Assembly: GCF_002116635.1 (NCBI RefSeq)
Contig: NZ_LQPW01000134.1
Location: 41,845-105,844, forward strand
Direction of reading: 5' to 3'
Source of the DNA: Mycobacterium szulgai
GTDB lineage: Bacteria; Actinomycetota; Actinomycetes; Mycobacteriales; Mycobacteriaceae
DNA length: 64,000 bases
A program made the position numbers and the translations under genes. The notes under the pieces are model-generated. The model saw only the letters and a list, made by a program, of their open reading frames with translations, ran no database searches and was not told the origin of the DNA. Positions 34,435-44,427 of this stretch are shown piece after piece (positions within the stretch are counted from its first letter, which is position 1; every line of letters begins with the position of its first letter).

Positions 34435-36408
34435 ATGACCTTGACCGCTCTCGAAGTGACCGCTTACGAGGCTTCTTTCGACCGCGTTCCCAGTACAATT
34501 CCCCGGCCTTTGAGTTGGCGGGCGGCGCTGTGGTCGGTGATGTCGGTGCGCTGGGCGGCAGCCGCACTCGCGCTGTTTTTGGCCGGGCTGGCAGCGCAAT
34601 GCAACGGTGCGCCCCAAACCGTCTGGTGGACGCTGTATCTCAGCTGTTATCTGGCCGGCGGCTGGGGTTCGGCATGGGCAGGTGCACAGGCGTTGCGCAA
34701 CAAGGCCCTCGACGTCGACCTGCTGATGATCGTCGCCGCCATCGGTGCGGTCGCGATCGGGCAGATCTTCGACGGCGCACTGCTTATCGTCATCTTCGCG
34801 ACGTCCGGTGCACTCGACGACGTTGCGACCAAACACACCGCCGACTCGGTCAAGGGGCTGCTGGATCTCGCGCCGGATCAGGCCGTGCTGATCGAATACG
34901 ACGGTACCGAACGGGTCGTCCCGGCCGGCGAGCTGACGATCGGCGACCACGTGGTGGTGCGGCCGGGGGAGCGGATACCCGCCGACGGCCTGGTGTTGTC
35001 CGGGGCCTCGGAGGTGGATCAGCGCTCGATCACCGGCGAATCGATGCCGGTGGCCAAGGAAACTGGGGATGAGGTGTTCGCCGGCACCCTGAACGGATCG
35101 GGTGTACTGCAGCTGGTCGTGGCTCGCGACCCGTCACAGACCGTAGTGGCACGAATCGTCGAGCTGGTCGCCGAAGCCTCGGCTACCAAAGCCAAGACTC
35201 AGCTGTTCATCGAAAAGATCGAGCAGCGCTACTCATTGGGCATGGTGACGGCAACGCTAGCCCTCATCGTCATCCCGCTGACGATGGGTGCTCATCCGCA
35301 GCAGGTCTTGTTGCGTGCCATGACTTTCATGATCGTGGCTTCGCCCTGTGCGGTGGTACTGGCCACCATGCCGCCGCTGCTTTCGGCGATCGCCAACGCG
35401 GGCCGGCATGGGGTCCTCGTCAAATCCGCCGTCGTCGTGGAGCACCTCGCCGGCACCAGCATCGTGGCGCTGGATAAAACGGGCACCCTGACTTGCGGCA
35501 TCCCGCGGCTGACGACTCTGCAGCCACTTGACCCCGACACGGTCGACAGCCACCGTCTCCTCCAATTGGCCGCTGCCGCAGAGCAATCCAGCGAGCACCC
35601 GCTGGGGCGGGCCATCGTGGAGGAAGCTCGCAGCCGAGGCATCGCGATCCTGCCCGCCGAGGATTTCCGCGCCCTGCCGGGCCGTGGGGTGCGCGCCACC
35701 GTCGGGTGTGAGTTCGTCGAGGTATGTAGCCCGCACAGCTACCGGGGTACCCCGCCGCCCGAGCTGGCGCACATCGAGGAGGCCGGTGCCACCGCCGCCA
35801 TCGTCCTGGTCGACGGGATAGCGGTGGGCCTGCTCGGACTCACCGATCAGGTTCGGCCGGACGCCGCGCGCTCGGTGGCTTCGCTGACCGCGTTGACCTC
35901 GGCTGCGCCGGTGCTGCTGACCGGTGACAACGGGCGCGCGGCCCGGCGCGTCGCCCAGCACGCCGGAATCACCGACGTCCGAGCGGCGCTGCTGCCCGAG
36001 CAGAAGGTGGAGGCGGTCCGGGCCCTCGAAGCCGGCGGACACCGGGTGCTCGTCGTCGGCGACGGCGTCAACGACGCCCCTGCCATGGCCGCGGCCCGCA
36101 CCTCCATCGCCATGGGTGCCGGGGCCGACCTCACCCTGCAGACCGCCGACGGCGTCACCGTGCGCGACGAACTGCACACCATCCCGACGATCATCGGACT
36201 GGCCCGGCAGGCACGGCGGGTGGTGACGGCCAATCTCGCCATCGCAGCCACCTTCATCAGCGTCCTGGTGTTGTGGGATCTGTTCGGGCACTTGCCGCTC
36301 CCGCTGGGGGTGGCCGGTCACGAAGGATCCACCGTGCTGGTTGCGCTCAACGGCATGCGGCTATTGACCAACCGGTCCTGGCGGGCTGCGGCGACGTCCT
36401 CCCGCTGA
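34435..36408 (+). CDS. ctpD: P1B-type metal-exporting ATPase CtpD
   Basis: A 657-residue P-type ATPase, the same length as Rv1469. Motifs are the TGES actuator loop, the metal motif SPCAV (near residue 303), phosphorylation site DKTGTLT (D347), and the nucleotide loop GDGVNDAPAM. No N-terminal metal-binding domain or histidine-rich extension is seen, which fits the P1B-4 subgroup transporting cobalt, nickel or iron. The neighbouring thioredoxins suggest a role in redox or metal stress at the membrane, as reported for CtpD in M. tuberculosis. Confidence 0.95.
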   Translation: MTLTALEVTAYEASFDRVPSTIPRPLSWRAALWSVMSVRWAAAALALFLAGLAAQCNGAPQTVWWTLYLSCYLAGGWGSAWAGAQALRNKALDVDLLMIVAAIGAVAIGQIFDGALLIVIFATSGALDDVATKHTADSVKGLLDLAPDQAVLIEYDGTERVVPAGELTIGDHVVVRPGERIPADGLVLSGASEVDQRSITGESMPVAKETGDEVFAGTLNGSGVLQLVVARDPSQTVVARIVELVAEASATKAKTQLFIEKIEQRYSLGMVTATLALIVIPLTMGAHPQQVLLRAMTFMIVASPCAVVLATMPPLLSAIANAGRHGVLVKSAVVVEHLAGTSIVALDKTGTLTCGIPRLTTLQPLDPDTVDSHRLLQLAAAAEQSSEHPLGRAIVEEARSRGIAILPAEDFRALPGRGVRATVGCEFVEVCSPHSYRGTPPPELAHIEEAGATAAIVLVDGIAVGLLGLTDQVRPDAARSVASLTALTSAAPVLLTGDNGRAARRVAQHAGITDVRAALLPEQKVEAVRALEAGGHRVLVVGDGVNDAPAMAAARTSIAMGAGADLTLQTADGVTVRDELHTIPTIIGLARQARRVVTANLAIAATFISVLVLWDLFGHLPLPLGVAGHEGSTVLVALNGMRLLTNRSWRAAATSSR

Positions 36409-36426
36409 CGTCGTAGGCTCCTCGTC

Positions 36427-36789
36427 GTGGGTACCCGAGACCTCACGGCAGCGGTTTTCCAGCACACCATCGACGCCAATGAGAATGTGCTGGTCTACTT
36501 CTGGGCGCCGCTGTGTGGCCCGTGCGAAGTGTTCACCCCCACCTACGAGGGCTCGTCGGACAAACACTTCGACGTCGTGCACGGCAAGGTGAACTACGAA
36601 ACCGAGACGGACCTGGTGCAGCTCGCCGGGGTCAAGTTGTTGCCCACGCTGATGGCCTTCAAGCGGGGCAAGCTGGTGTTCAAACAAGCCGGCATCGCGA
36701 ACCCGTCGGTCATGGGTGATCTGGTCCGGCAGCTGCGTGCATACAAGTTCGCCGTCGACCCGCCGGCGGCTCAGCGGGGCCTGTTATGA
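36427..36789 (+). CDS. trxA: thioredoxin-like protein TrxA
   Basis: A 120-residue thioredoxin-fold protein with active site CGPC (C30-C33) in the context APLCGPCE; the tryptophan normally before the first cysteine is replaced by leucine. The cis-proline motif LLPTLMAF is present. GTG start at 36427, only 18 bp after ctpD, so the two are probably co-transcribed. The homologue (Rv1470) is considered catalytically atypical, perhaps a partner of the metal exporter. Confidence 0.92.
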   Translation: MGTRDLTAAVFQHTIDANENVLVYFWAPLCGPCEVFTPTYEGSSDKHFDVVHGKVNYETETDLVQLAGVKLLPTLMAFKRGKLVFKQAGIANPSVMGDLVRQLRAYKFAVDPPAAQRGLL

Positions 36790-36832
36790 CCGGTGGGGAA
36801 CAAGAACAGCGCCGTCTGTCGTTAGGGCTGGC

Positions 36833-37186
36833 GTGACTACCCAAGACCTCACTGCCGCGCAGTTCAACGAAACCGTCAATGGCAACGACATGGTGCTCGT
36901 CGATTTCTGGGCATCCTGGTGTGGCCCGTGCCGTGCCTTCGCGCCGACCTTCCAGGCGTCCTCGGAGAAGCACCCCGACGTGGTGTTCGCCAAGGTGGAC
37001 ACCGAAGCCGAGCAGGAGCTGGCAGCGGCCGCCCAGATCCGGTCCATCCCGACGCTGATGGCCTTCAAGAAGGGCCAGCTGCTGTTCAATCAGGCCGGCG
37101 CGCTTCCTCCCGCGGCGCTGGAGGACCTCATCCAGCAGCTCAAGGACTACGACGTCCCGGAAGACGCGGGCGCACCCGCCGAATAG
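36833..37186 (+). CDS. thioredoxin
   Basis: A 117-residue thioredoxin with the canonical WASWCGPC active site (C30-C33) and cis-proline segment SIPTLMAFKKG. The GTG at 36833 gives the start MTTQDLTAAQF; an upstream ATG in the same frame lies in the preceding trxA gene. In M. tuberculosis the counterpart Rv1471 is called trxB1. Unlike its neighbour at 36427 it keeps the classical active-site tryptophan. Confidence 0.94.
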   Translation: MTTQDLTAAQFNETVNGNDMVLVDFWASWCGPCRAFAPTFQASSEKHPDVVFAKVDTEAEQELAAAAQIRSIPTLMAFKKGQLLFNQAGALPPAALEDLIQQLKDYDVPEDAGAPAE

Positions 37187-37221
37187 GGTCGATCCCTGGC
37201 CCTTGGGCTACCGTTTCCAGC

Positions 37222-38031
37222 GTGAGTTTGGTCCTCGTTGAGAATCCCCGGCCCGAGATTGCGCTGATCACCCTTAATCGGCCCGAGCGGATGAACTCCA
37301 TGGCCTTCGACGTCATGGTGCCGCTGAAGGAGGCGCTGGATCGAGTCAATTACGACAACGCCGTCCGGGTGGTGGTGCTGACCGGGGCTGGTCGCGGGTT
37401 TTCTTCCGGTGCCGACCACAAATCCGCGGGCGCCGTGCCGCACGTCGAAGATTTGACCCGGCCCACGTATGCGCTGCGGTCCATGGAGCTGCTTGACGAC
37501 GTCATCCTCGCGCTCCGGCGGCTTCACCAACCCGTGATCGCCGCCGTCAACGGCCCCGCCATCGGCGGCGGGCTGTGCCTGGCGCTGGCCGCCGACATCC
37601 GAGTGGCCTCGACCACCGCCTATTTCCGCGCCGCCGGCATCAACAACGGGCTGACCGCCAGCGAGCTGGGGCTGAGCTATCTGCTGCCCAGGGCCATCGG
37701 ATCATCGCGCGCGTTCGAGATCATGCTGACCGGTCGCGATGTCAGCGCCGAGGAAGCCGAGCGGATCGGGCTGGTGTCGTGTCAGGTGCCCGAAGGCCAG
37801 CTGCTGGACACCTGCTACGCGATCGCGGCCCGGATGGCGGCGTTCTCCCGTCCGGGAATTGAGTTGACCAAACGTACGCTGTGGAGTGGACTGGACGCCG
37901 CCAGCTTGGAAGGGCATATGCAGGCCGAGGGCCTGGGTCAGCTTTTCGTCCGGCTGCTGACCGCGAACTTCGAAGAAGCCGTTGCCGCGCGCGCAGAGAG
38001 GCGTCCGCCGGCATTCACCGACGATAAGTAA
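37222..38031 (+). CDS. echA12: enoyl-CoA hydratase/isomerase family protein
   Basis: A 269-residue crotonase-superfamily enzyme. Oxyanion-hole segments are visible in GAGRGFSSGADHK and VNGPAIGGGLCLALAADIR. The catalytic glutamate region corresponds to GLTASELGLSYLLPR. The GTG at 37222 is chosen; an open frame upstream of it is only thioredoxin sequence. Order and length match Rv1472. Substrate unknown; possibly a lipid-modifying hydratase. Confidence 0.93.
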   Translation: MSLVLVENPRPEIALITLNRPERMNSMAFDVMVPLKEALDRVNYDNAVRVVVLTGAGRGFSSGADHKSAGAVPHVEDLTRPTYALRSMELLDDVILALRRLHQPVIAAVNGPAIGGGLCLALAADIRVASTTAYFRAAGINNGLTASELGLSYLLPRAIGSSRAFEIMLTGRDVSAEEAERIGLVSCQVPEGQLLDTCYAIAARMAAFSRPGIELTKRTLWSGLDAASLEGHMQAEGLGQLFVRLLTANFEEAVAARAERRPPAFTDDK

Positions 38032-38050
38032 TCAGCAAGGGAGCACGATC

Positions 38051-39679
<1,629 letters not shown>

Positions 39680-39740
39680 GGTACCGGGTTTTCGAGCGAA
39701 AGCGGCCCGTCCGGGGCGCCGGGTTCTTACGCTAAGTGCC

Positions 39741-39932
39741 ATGCGTAAGTCGAAGAAGACGCGCGATCAGCTGATGCGCGAGTTGCGCAATGCCTACGAA
39801 GGCGGCGCCAGCATCCGCAACCTTGCTGCCACCACTGGCCGGTCCTACGGATCGGTGCACAGCATGCTGCGCGAGTCGGGTACCACGATGCGTAGTCGCG
39901 GCGGCCCCAACCACCGAGCCAGGCCGCGCTAG
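39741..39932 (+). CDS. small helix-turn-helix protein (Rv1473A-like)
   Basis: A 63-residue basic protein with a probable DNA-binding helix-turn-helix, RNAYEGGASIRNLAATTGRS then YGSVHSMLRESG (residues 16-47). Such short Lsr2-linked or Sigma-like HTH proteins are known in mycobacteria as conserved unknowns. It lies 62 bp after the ABC-F gene and 6 bp from the convergent acnR stop. Confidence 0.75.
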   Translation: MRKSKKTRDQLMRELRNAYEGGASIRNLAATTGRSYGSVHSMLRESGTTMRSRGGPNHRARPR

Positions 39933-39938
39933 CCGAAT

Positions 39939-40502
39939 CTAGCTGCGCCGCACCGAGTTCTCCACCAGATCGAGGACCGCTGAAAGCCGCCGCGGGTCTT
40001 CGCCGGACGCCAGTCGGGCCACCAATCCGTCCAGCACCAGTTCCAGGTAGGACTGCAGCACGTCACCGGGCACGTCCTCGCGCACCCGGTGTGCCTCTTT
40101 CTGCCGGCGCAGCCGATCGTGCGTCGCCGCGGCCAGGTCCGCCGAACGCTCCGCCCAGCCGCGGCTGAACTCGGGATCGTTGCGCAGCTTGCGGGCGATC
40201 TCCAATCGGGTGGCCAGCCAGTCGAACTGTTCTGGAGCGGCCAGCATGTCGCGCATCACCTGGATGAGTCCCTCGCGGGCGGCAACGTCGGCCATCCGCT
40301 CGGCATCCTCATGGGCCAGCGCGAAGAACAGCGCGTCCTTGTCGCGGAAATGGTGGAAGATCGCGCCGCGCGACATTCCGATCGCCTGCTCGAGCCGCCG
40401 GACCGTGGCTCTGTCGTAGCCGTGTTCGGCAAAGCATCGGCGAGCGCCGTCGAGGATCTGGCGGCGGCGAGCCGCCAGATGGTCCTCGCTGACTTTCGGC
40501 AC
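39939..40502 (-). CDS. acnR: TetR-family regulator of aconitase, AcnR-like
   Basis: A 187-residue TetR regulator: HTH GYDRATVRRLEQAIGMSRGA followed by IFHHFRDKDALF, residues about 28-60. It is directly downstream of acn (10 bp), the position of AcnR of Corynebacterium glutamicum, which represses aconitase. By that precedent it probably represses acn. The symbol is inferred from position and family. Confidence 0.8.
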   Translation of the reverse strand: MPKVSEDHLAARRRQILDGARRCFAEHGYDRATVRRLEQAIGMSRGAIFHHFRDKDALFFALAHEDAERMADVAAREGLIQVMRDMLAAPEQFDWLATRLEIARKLRNDPEFSRGWAERSADLAAATHDRLRRQKEAHRVREDVPGDVLQSYLELVLDGLVARLASGEDPRRLSAVLDLVENSVRRS

Positions 40503-40512
40503 GGGAAGCCGG

Positions 40513-43332
40513 TTAGGACTTCAGCATGTTGCGCAGCACGTACTGCAAAATGCCGCCGTTGCGGTAGTAGTCCGCTTCACCCGGGGTGTCGATGCGCACC
40601 ACCGCGTCGAACTCGATCGGATCGCTACCGTCCTTGCTGGCCTTGACCTTCACCGTCTTGGGAGTCTTGCCGTTGTTGATCTCCTCGATACCGGTGATGT
40701 CGAACACCTCGGTGCCGTCCAGACCCAGCTCCTTGGCGGATTTGCCCTCGGGGAATTGCAGCGGGATGACGCCCATGCCGATCAGGTTGGACCGGTGGAT
40801 GCGCTCGAACGACTCGGTGATCACCGCTCGAACCCCCAGCAGCAGAGTGCCTTTGGCCGCCCAGTCGCGCGACGAGCCCGACCCGTACTCCTTGCCGCCA
40901 AGGACCACCAGCGGAATGCCTTGCTCGGCATAGTTTTGCGCCGCGTCGTAGATGAACGCCTGCGGGGCATCATCTTTGGTGAAGTCGCGGGTGTACCCGC
41001 CGGATACGTCGTCGAGCAGTTGGTTGCGCAGCCGGATGTTGGCGAACGTGCCGCGAATCATCACCTCGTGGTTGCCGCGCCGGGAACCGAAGGAGTTGTA
41101 GTCCTTCCGTTGTACCCCGTGCTCGTCAAGGTACTTCGCTGCCGGCGTCTCCGGCTTGATGGCACCGGCGGGGGAGATGTGGTCGGTGGTGACCGAATCC
41201 CCGAGTAGCGCCAGTACCCGGGCGCCTTTGATGTCTTTGACCGGCTCAGGGTCAGCGGACATTCCCTCGAAGTACGGAGGCTTGCGCACATACGTCGAAT
41301 CCGGGTCCCACTCAAAGGTGTTGCCGCTGGGCGTCGGCAGGTTCTGCCACCGCTCGTCGCCCTTGAACACGTCGGCGTAGTTCTTGGTGAACATCTCCTG
41401 GTTGATCGCCGAGGCGATGGTGTCGGACACGTCCTTCTGCGACGGCCAGATGTCCTTCAAGTAGACATCTTTGCCTTCCTTATCTACGCCCAGCGGCTCG
41501 GAGTCGAAGTCGAAGTCCATGGTTCCGGCGAGCGCGTAGGCCACGACCAACGGCGGCGACGCCAGGTAGTTCATCTTCACGTCGGGGTTGATCCGGCCCT
41601 CGAAGTTGCGGTTGCCAGAGAGCACGGCCGCGACCGAAAGGTCGTTGTCGTTTACCGCTTTTGAGATCTCCTCAGGCAGCGGGCCCGAGTTGCCGATGCA
41701 CGTGGTGCAGCCGTAGCCGACGAGGTAGAAGCCGAGCTTCTCCAGATAAGGCCACAGGCCGGCCTTATCGTAGTAGTCGTTGACCACCTGCGAGCCCGGG
41801 GCCATGGTGGTCTTCACCCACGGCTTGGACGCCAGACCCTTCTCGACGGCGTTGCGGGCCAACAGCGCTGCGCCCAGCATCACCTCGGGGTTCGAGGTGT
41901 TGGTGCACGACGTGACCGCGGCGATCACCACCGCGCCGTGGTCGAGCTCGAATTCGCCGTATTCCTCGGACTTCACCGTAATCGGGTTGCTCACCCGGCC
42001 TTTGGCGTGCGCAGCCGCAGATTCGACCTTGTCGGCGTGGTCGTCGGCATGGCCGTTCGACGGCTGGCCGGGGTCGCTGGCCGGGAAGGACTCGTCGACT
42101 GTCTCGTCGAGCTTCGAGTACTCCTTCTTGTCCGGGTCGTCCCCGACGTAATCGCAAATCTGTTCGCGGAAAGTAGCTTTGGCGTCCGACAACGAGATGC
42201 GGTCCTGGGGGCGTTTCGGTCCGGCGATCGATGGGACCACGTCGGACAAGTCGAGCTCCAGGTATTCGGAGAAGGCCGGCTCGTGCTCCGGGTTGTGCCA
42301 GAGGCCTTGCTCCTTGGCGTACGCCTCGACCAGGGCCAGCTGTTCCTCGCTGCGTCCGGTGAACTTCAGATACGAGATGGTCTCTTCGTCGATCGGGAAA
42401 ATCGCTGCGGTGGAACCGAATTCGGGGCTCATGTTGCCCAGGGTGGCGCGGTTGGCCAGTGGTACCTCGGCCACGCCCTGACCATAGAACTCGACGAACT
42501 TGCCCACCACCCCGTGCTTGCGCAGCATCTCGGTGACGGTCAGCACTACGTCGGTGGCGGTGACGCCCGGCTGGATCTCACCGGTGAGCTTGAAGCCGAC
42601 CACCCGCGGGATGAGCATCGACACCGGCTGGCCGAGCATCGCGGCCTCGGCCTCGATGCCGCCCACGCCCCAGCCCAGCACGCCCAGGCCGTTGACCATC
42701 GTGGTGTGGCTGTCGGTGCCCACGACCGTGTCGGGGTAAGCGACGCCATCACGGTCCATCACGACGCTGGCCAGGTACTCGATGTTCACCTGGTGCACGA
42801 TGCCGGTGCCCGGCGGCACCACCTTGAAGTCGCGGAAAGCGCCCTGCCCCCAGCGCAGGAACTGGTAGCGCTCACCATTGCGCTCGTACTCGATCTCGAC
42901 GTTGCGCTCGAAGGCGTCCGCCCGGCCGAACAGGTCGGCGATCACCGAGTGGTCGATCACCAGGTCGGCCGGCGCCAGCGGGTTGACCTTCTCAGCCTTG
43001 CCGCCTAGATCACCAATGGCCTCACGCATGGTGGCCAGGTCGACGATGCAGGGCACGCCGGTGAAGTCCTGCATCACGACACGGGCGGGCGTGTACTGAA
43101 TCTCAATGCTGGGTTCCGCGTTGGGGTCCCAGTTCGCGATCGCCTCGATGTGGTCTTTGGTGATGTTGCTGCCGTCCTCGTTGCGCAGCAGGTTTTCGGC
43201 GAGGACCTTGAGACTGTAGGGGAGTTTCTCGGTATTGGGGACGGCGTCGAGACGATAGATCTCGTAGCTCTTGTCACCGACCTTCAGGGTGTCACGGGCT
43301 CCGAACGAATTCTCCGAATCTTTGCTAGTCAC
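40513..43332 (-). CDS. acn: aconitate hydratase
   Basis: TCA-cycle enzyme that isomerises citrate and isocitrate through an active-site [4Fe-4S] cluster. The 939-residue monomeric AcnA/IRP1-type protein contains GTDSHTTMVNGLGVLGWGVGGIEAE, cluster cysteines in VVTSCTNTSN-like (AAVTSCTNTSN) and GYGCTTCIGNSG, and the C-terminal GGKEYGSGSSRDWAAKG. It is the Rv1475c homologue (943). The gene is divergent from the 43635 gene; the suf operon elsewhere in the window supplies its cluster. Confidence 0.97.
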   Translation of the reverse strand: MTSKDSENSFGARDTLKVGDKSYEIYRLDAVPNTEKLPYSLKVLAENLLRNEDGSNITKDHIEAIANWDPNAEPSIEIQYTPARVVMQDFTGVPCIVDLATMREAIGDLGGKAEKVNPLAPADLVIDHSVIADLFGRADAFERNVEIEYERNGERYQFLRWGQGAFRDFKVVPPGTGIVHQVNIEYLASVVMDRDGVAYPDTVVGTDSHTTMVNGLGVLGWGVGGIEAEAAMLGQPVSMLIPRVVGFKLTGEIQPGVTATDVVLTVTEMLRKHGVVGKFVEFYGQGVAEVPLANRATLGNMSPEFGSTAAIFPIDEETISYLKFTGRSEEQLALVEAYAKEQGLWHNPEHEPAFSEYLELDLSDVVPSIAGPKRPQDRISLSDAKATFREQICDYVGDDPDKKEYSKLDETVDESFPASDPGQPSNGHADDHADKVESAAAHAKGRVSNPITVKSEEYGEFELDHGAVVIAAVTSCTNTSNPEVMLGAALLARNAVEKGLASKPWVKTTMAPGSQVVNDYYDKAGLWPYLEKLGFYLVGYGCTTCIGNSGPLPEEISKAVNDNDLSVAAVLSGNRNFEGRINPDVKMNYLASPPLVVAYALAGTMDFDFDSEPLGVDKEGKDVYLKDIWPSQKDVSDTIASAINQEMFTKNYADVFKGDERWQNLPTPSGNTFEWDPDSTYVRKPPYFEGMSADPEPVKDIKGARVLALLGDSVTTDHISPAGAIKPETPAAKYLDEHGVQRKDYNSFGSRRGNHEVMIRGTFANIRLRNQLLDDVSGGYTRDFTKDDAPQAFIYDAAQNYAEQGIPLVVLGGKEYGSGSSRDWAAKGTLLLGVRAVITESFERIHRSNLIGMGVIPLQFPEGKSAKELGLDGTEVFDITGIEEINNGKTPKTVKVKASKDGSDPIEFDAVVRIDTPGEADYYRNGGILQYVLRNMLKS

Positions 43333-43634
43333 ATCAACTCCCAGGATTAAGTTCTTCCGTCGACGGGCCGTGCCGACGGATGCTTCGATTGCCTTCGAAT
43401 GCTCGAGCCACTTTAACAGTACGCTTGTCCTGCATTGTGCGGCACGCGCAGATTGTCAGTCTTCTCTAAGGAGCGCATCTTGCAAACCCTTCAATCCGGG
43501 CGCCGCGCCGTGCCGCCGAGACATAAGCCACGCACTCCCGCGTCGGCGAGTCGTGTACCTGGCTGATATGTCGCGGAAGTAGCGCGCGGGGCGACAGGTA
43601 CGGTGCTTGTTAATTCAGTTGGAGGAGCGACGCG
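43333..43634. other. divergent intergenic region between acn and the Rv1476-like gene
   Basis: 302 bp with no gene. It carries an imperfect palindrome at 43520-43572 (GACATAAGCCACGCAC paired against the complement of GTGTACCTGGCTGATATGTC), which resembles the palindrome at 19471-19517. A strong GGAGGAG ribosome site at 43620-43626 precedes the plus-strand gene. No certain promoter boxes found. Confidence 0.45.
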
Positions 43635-44192
43635 ATGACCGGCCATGAACCCCAGATCATTCCGTTTCTGCCGGCATACATTCCGCAAGACGTCGACATA
43701 AACGCGGTCAAGTCGCAAGTCGCCGCGGTCGGCGTAAGCGCACCACCGGCAGATGTGCCGGGATTGCTCGGGGTAGTCCACGAGGCGCACGACCACGGCA
43801 TCGACCTCAAGATCGTCCTGCTCGACCACAACCCGCCCAACGACACACCCCTGCGCGATATCGCCACCGTCGTCGGCGCCGACTATCCCGACGCCACTGT
43901 CCTGGCGCTGAGCCCCAGCTACGTCGGCAGCTACAGCACGCACTACCCGCGGGTCACGCTGGAAGCAGGAGAGGACCATTCCAAGACGGGCAACGCGGTG
44001 CACTCGGCGCAGAACTTTTTGAATGAGTTGACTACGCCAGAGTTTCCCTGGACTGCGTTCACCATTTTCGTACTGATTGGTGTGTTGGCAGCGGCCGTCG
44101 GCACCCGCTTCCGGCAGCTGCGCAGTAGGCAGCCAGCAACATCATCGGAAACCGCCACAGTCGCGGCAGAAGAGCCGAAGACGGACATCTAA
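43635..44192 (+). CDS. conserved membrane protein (Rv1476-like)
   Basis: A 185-residue protein with one or two membrane segments: the C-terminal third has the hydrophobic stretch TAFTIFVLIGVLAAAVG (residues about 138-154) followed by a basic cytoplasmic-type tail. The N-terminal soluble part (residues 1-130) has no signal peptide; it resembles the TPM-fold domain of other actinobacterial membrane proteins. It precedes ripA as in M. tuberculosis (Rv1476). GGAGGAG lies 8 bases upstream of ATG 43635. Function unknown. Confidence 0.85.
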   Translation: MTGHEPQIIPFLPAYIPQDVDINAVKSQVAAVGVSAPPADVPGLLGVVHEAHDHGIDLKIVLLDHNPPNDTPLRDIATVVGADYPDATVLALSPSYVGSYSTHYPRVTLEAGEDHSKTGNAVHSAQNFLNELTTPEFPWTAFTIFVLIGVLAAAVGTRFRQLRSRQPATSSETATVAAEEPKTDI

Positions 44193-44210
44193 CCAGGTAA
44201 AACCACTGAT

Positions 44211-44230
44211 GCTGGTGTCGCCGCACCAGC
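44211..44230 (+). terminator. hairpin after the Rv1476-like gene
   Basis: GCTGGTG (44211-44217) and CACCAGC (44224-44230) form a 7-bp stem with a 6-base loop, 19 bp after the stop codon at 44192. There is no U-tract. It probably separates the Rv1476-like gene from the ripA transcript. Confidence 0.4.
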
Positions 44231-44300
44231 GTGCCGCCTGTTTCGGCAAACTATTTAGATAACCGTTCGGTCACATTCATTGCACGTCCCGGGTGCACTT

Positions 44301-44338
44301 TGTGACATACGTTTCTTTAGCGTCAGTTGTGACGTACG
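44301..44338 (+). promoter_or_regulatory. direct repeats upstream of ripA
   Basis: TGTGACATACG at 44301-44311 and TGTGACGTACG at 44328-44338, 27 bp apart and about 90-125 bp upstream of the ripA start. Direct-repeat architecture is typical of response-regulator sites, and MtrA is known to control ripA in M. tuberculosis, but I cannot say this is the MtrA box. Confidence 0.35.
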
Positions 44339-44427
44339 GTGCAAATGATGCTTGTGATGCCTTTGGCGCTATTCAGTGAAAACTGGCGCTGTCCGTCCAT
44401 TTTTGAGCCCATAGGAGACCCGAGCGA

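Noticed and set aside
44193..44427. A c-di-AMP (ydaO-type) riboswitch ahead of ripA
   Set aside because: The conserved core of that riboswitch was not visible; only a small hairpin and direct repeats were found.
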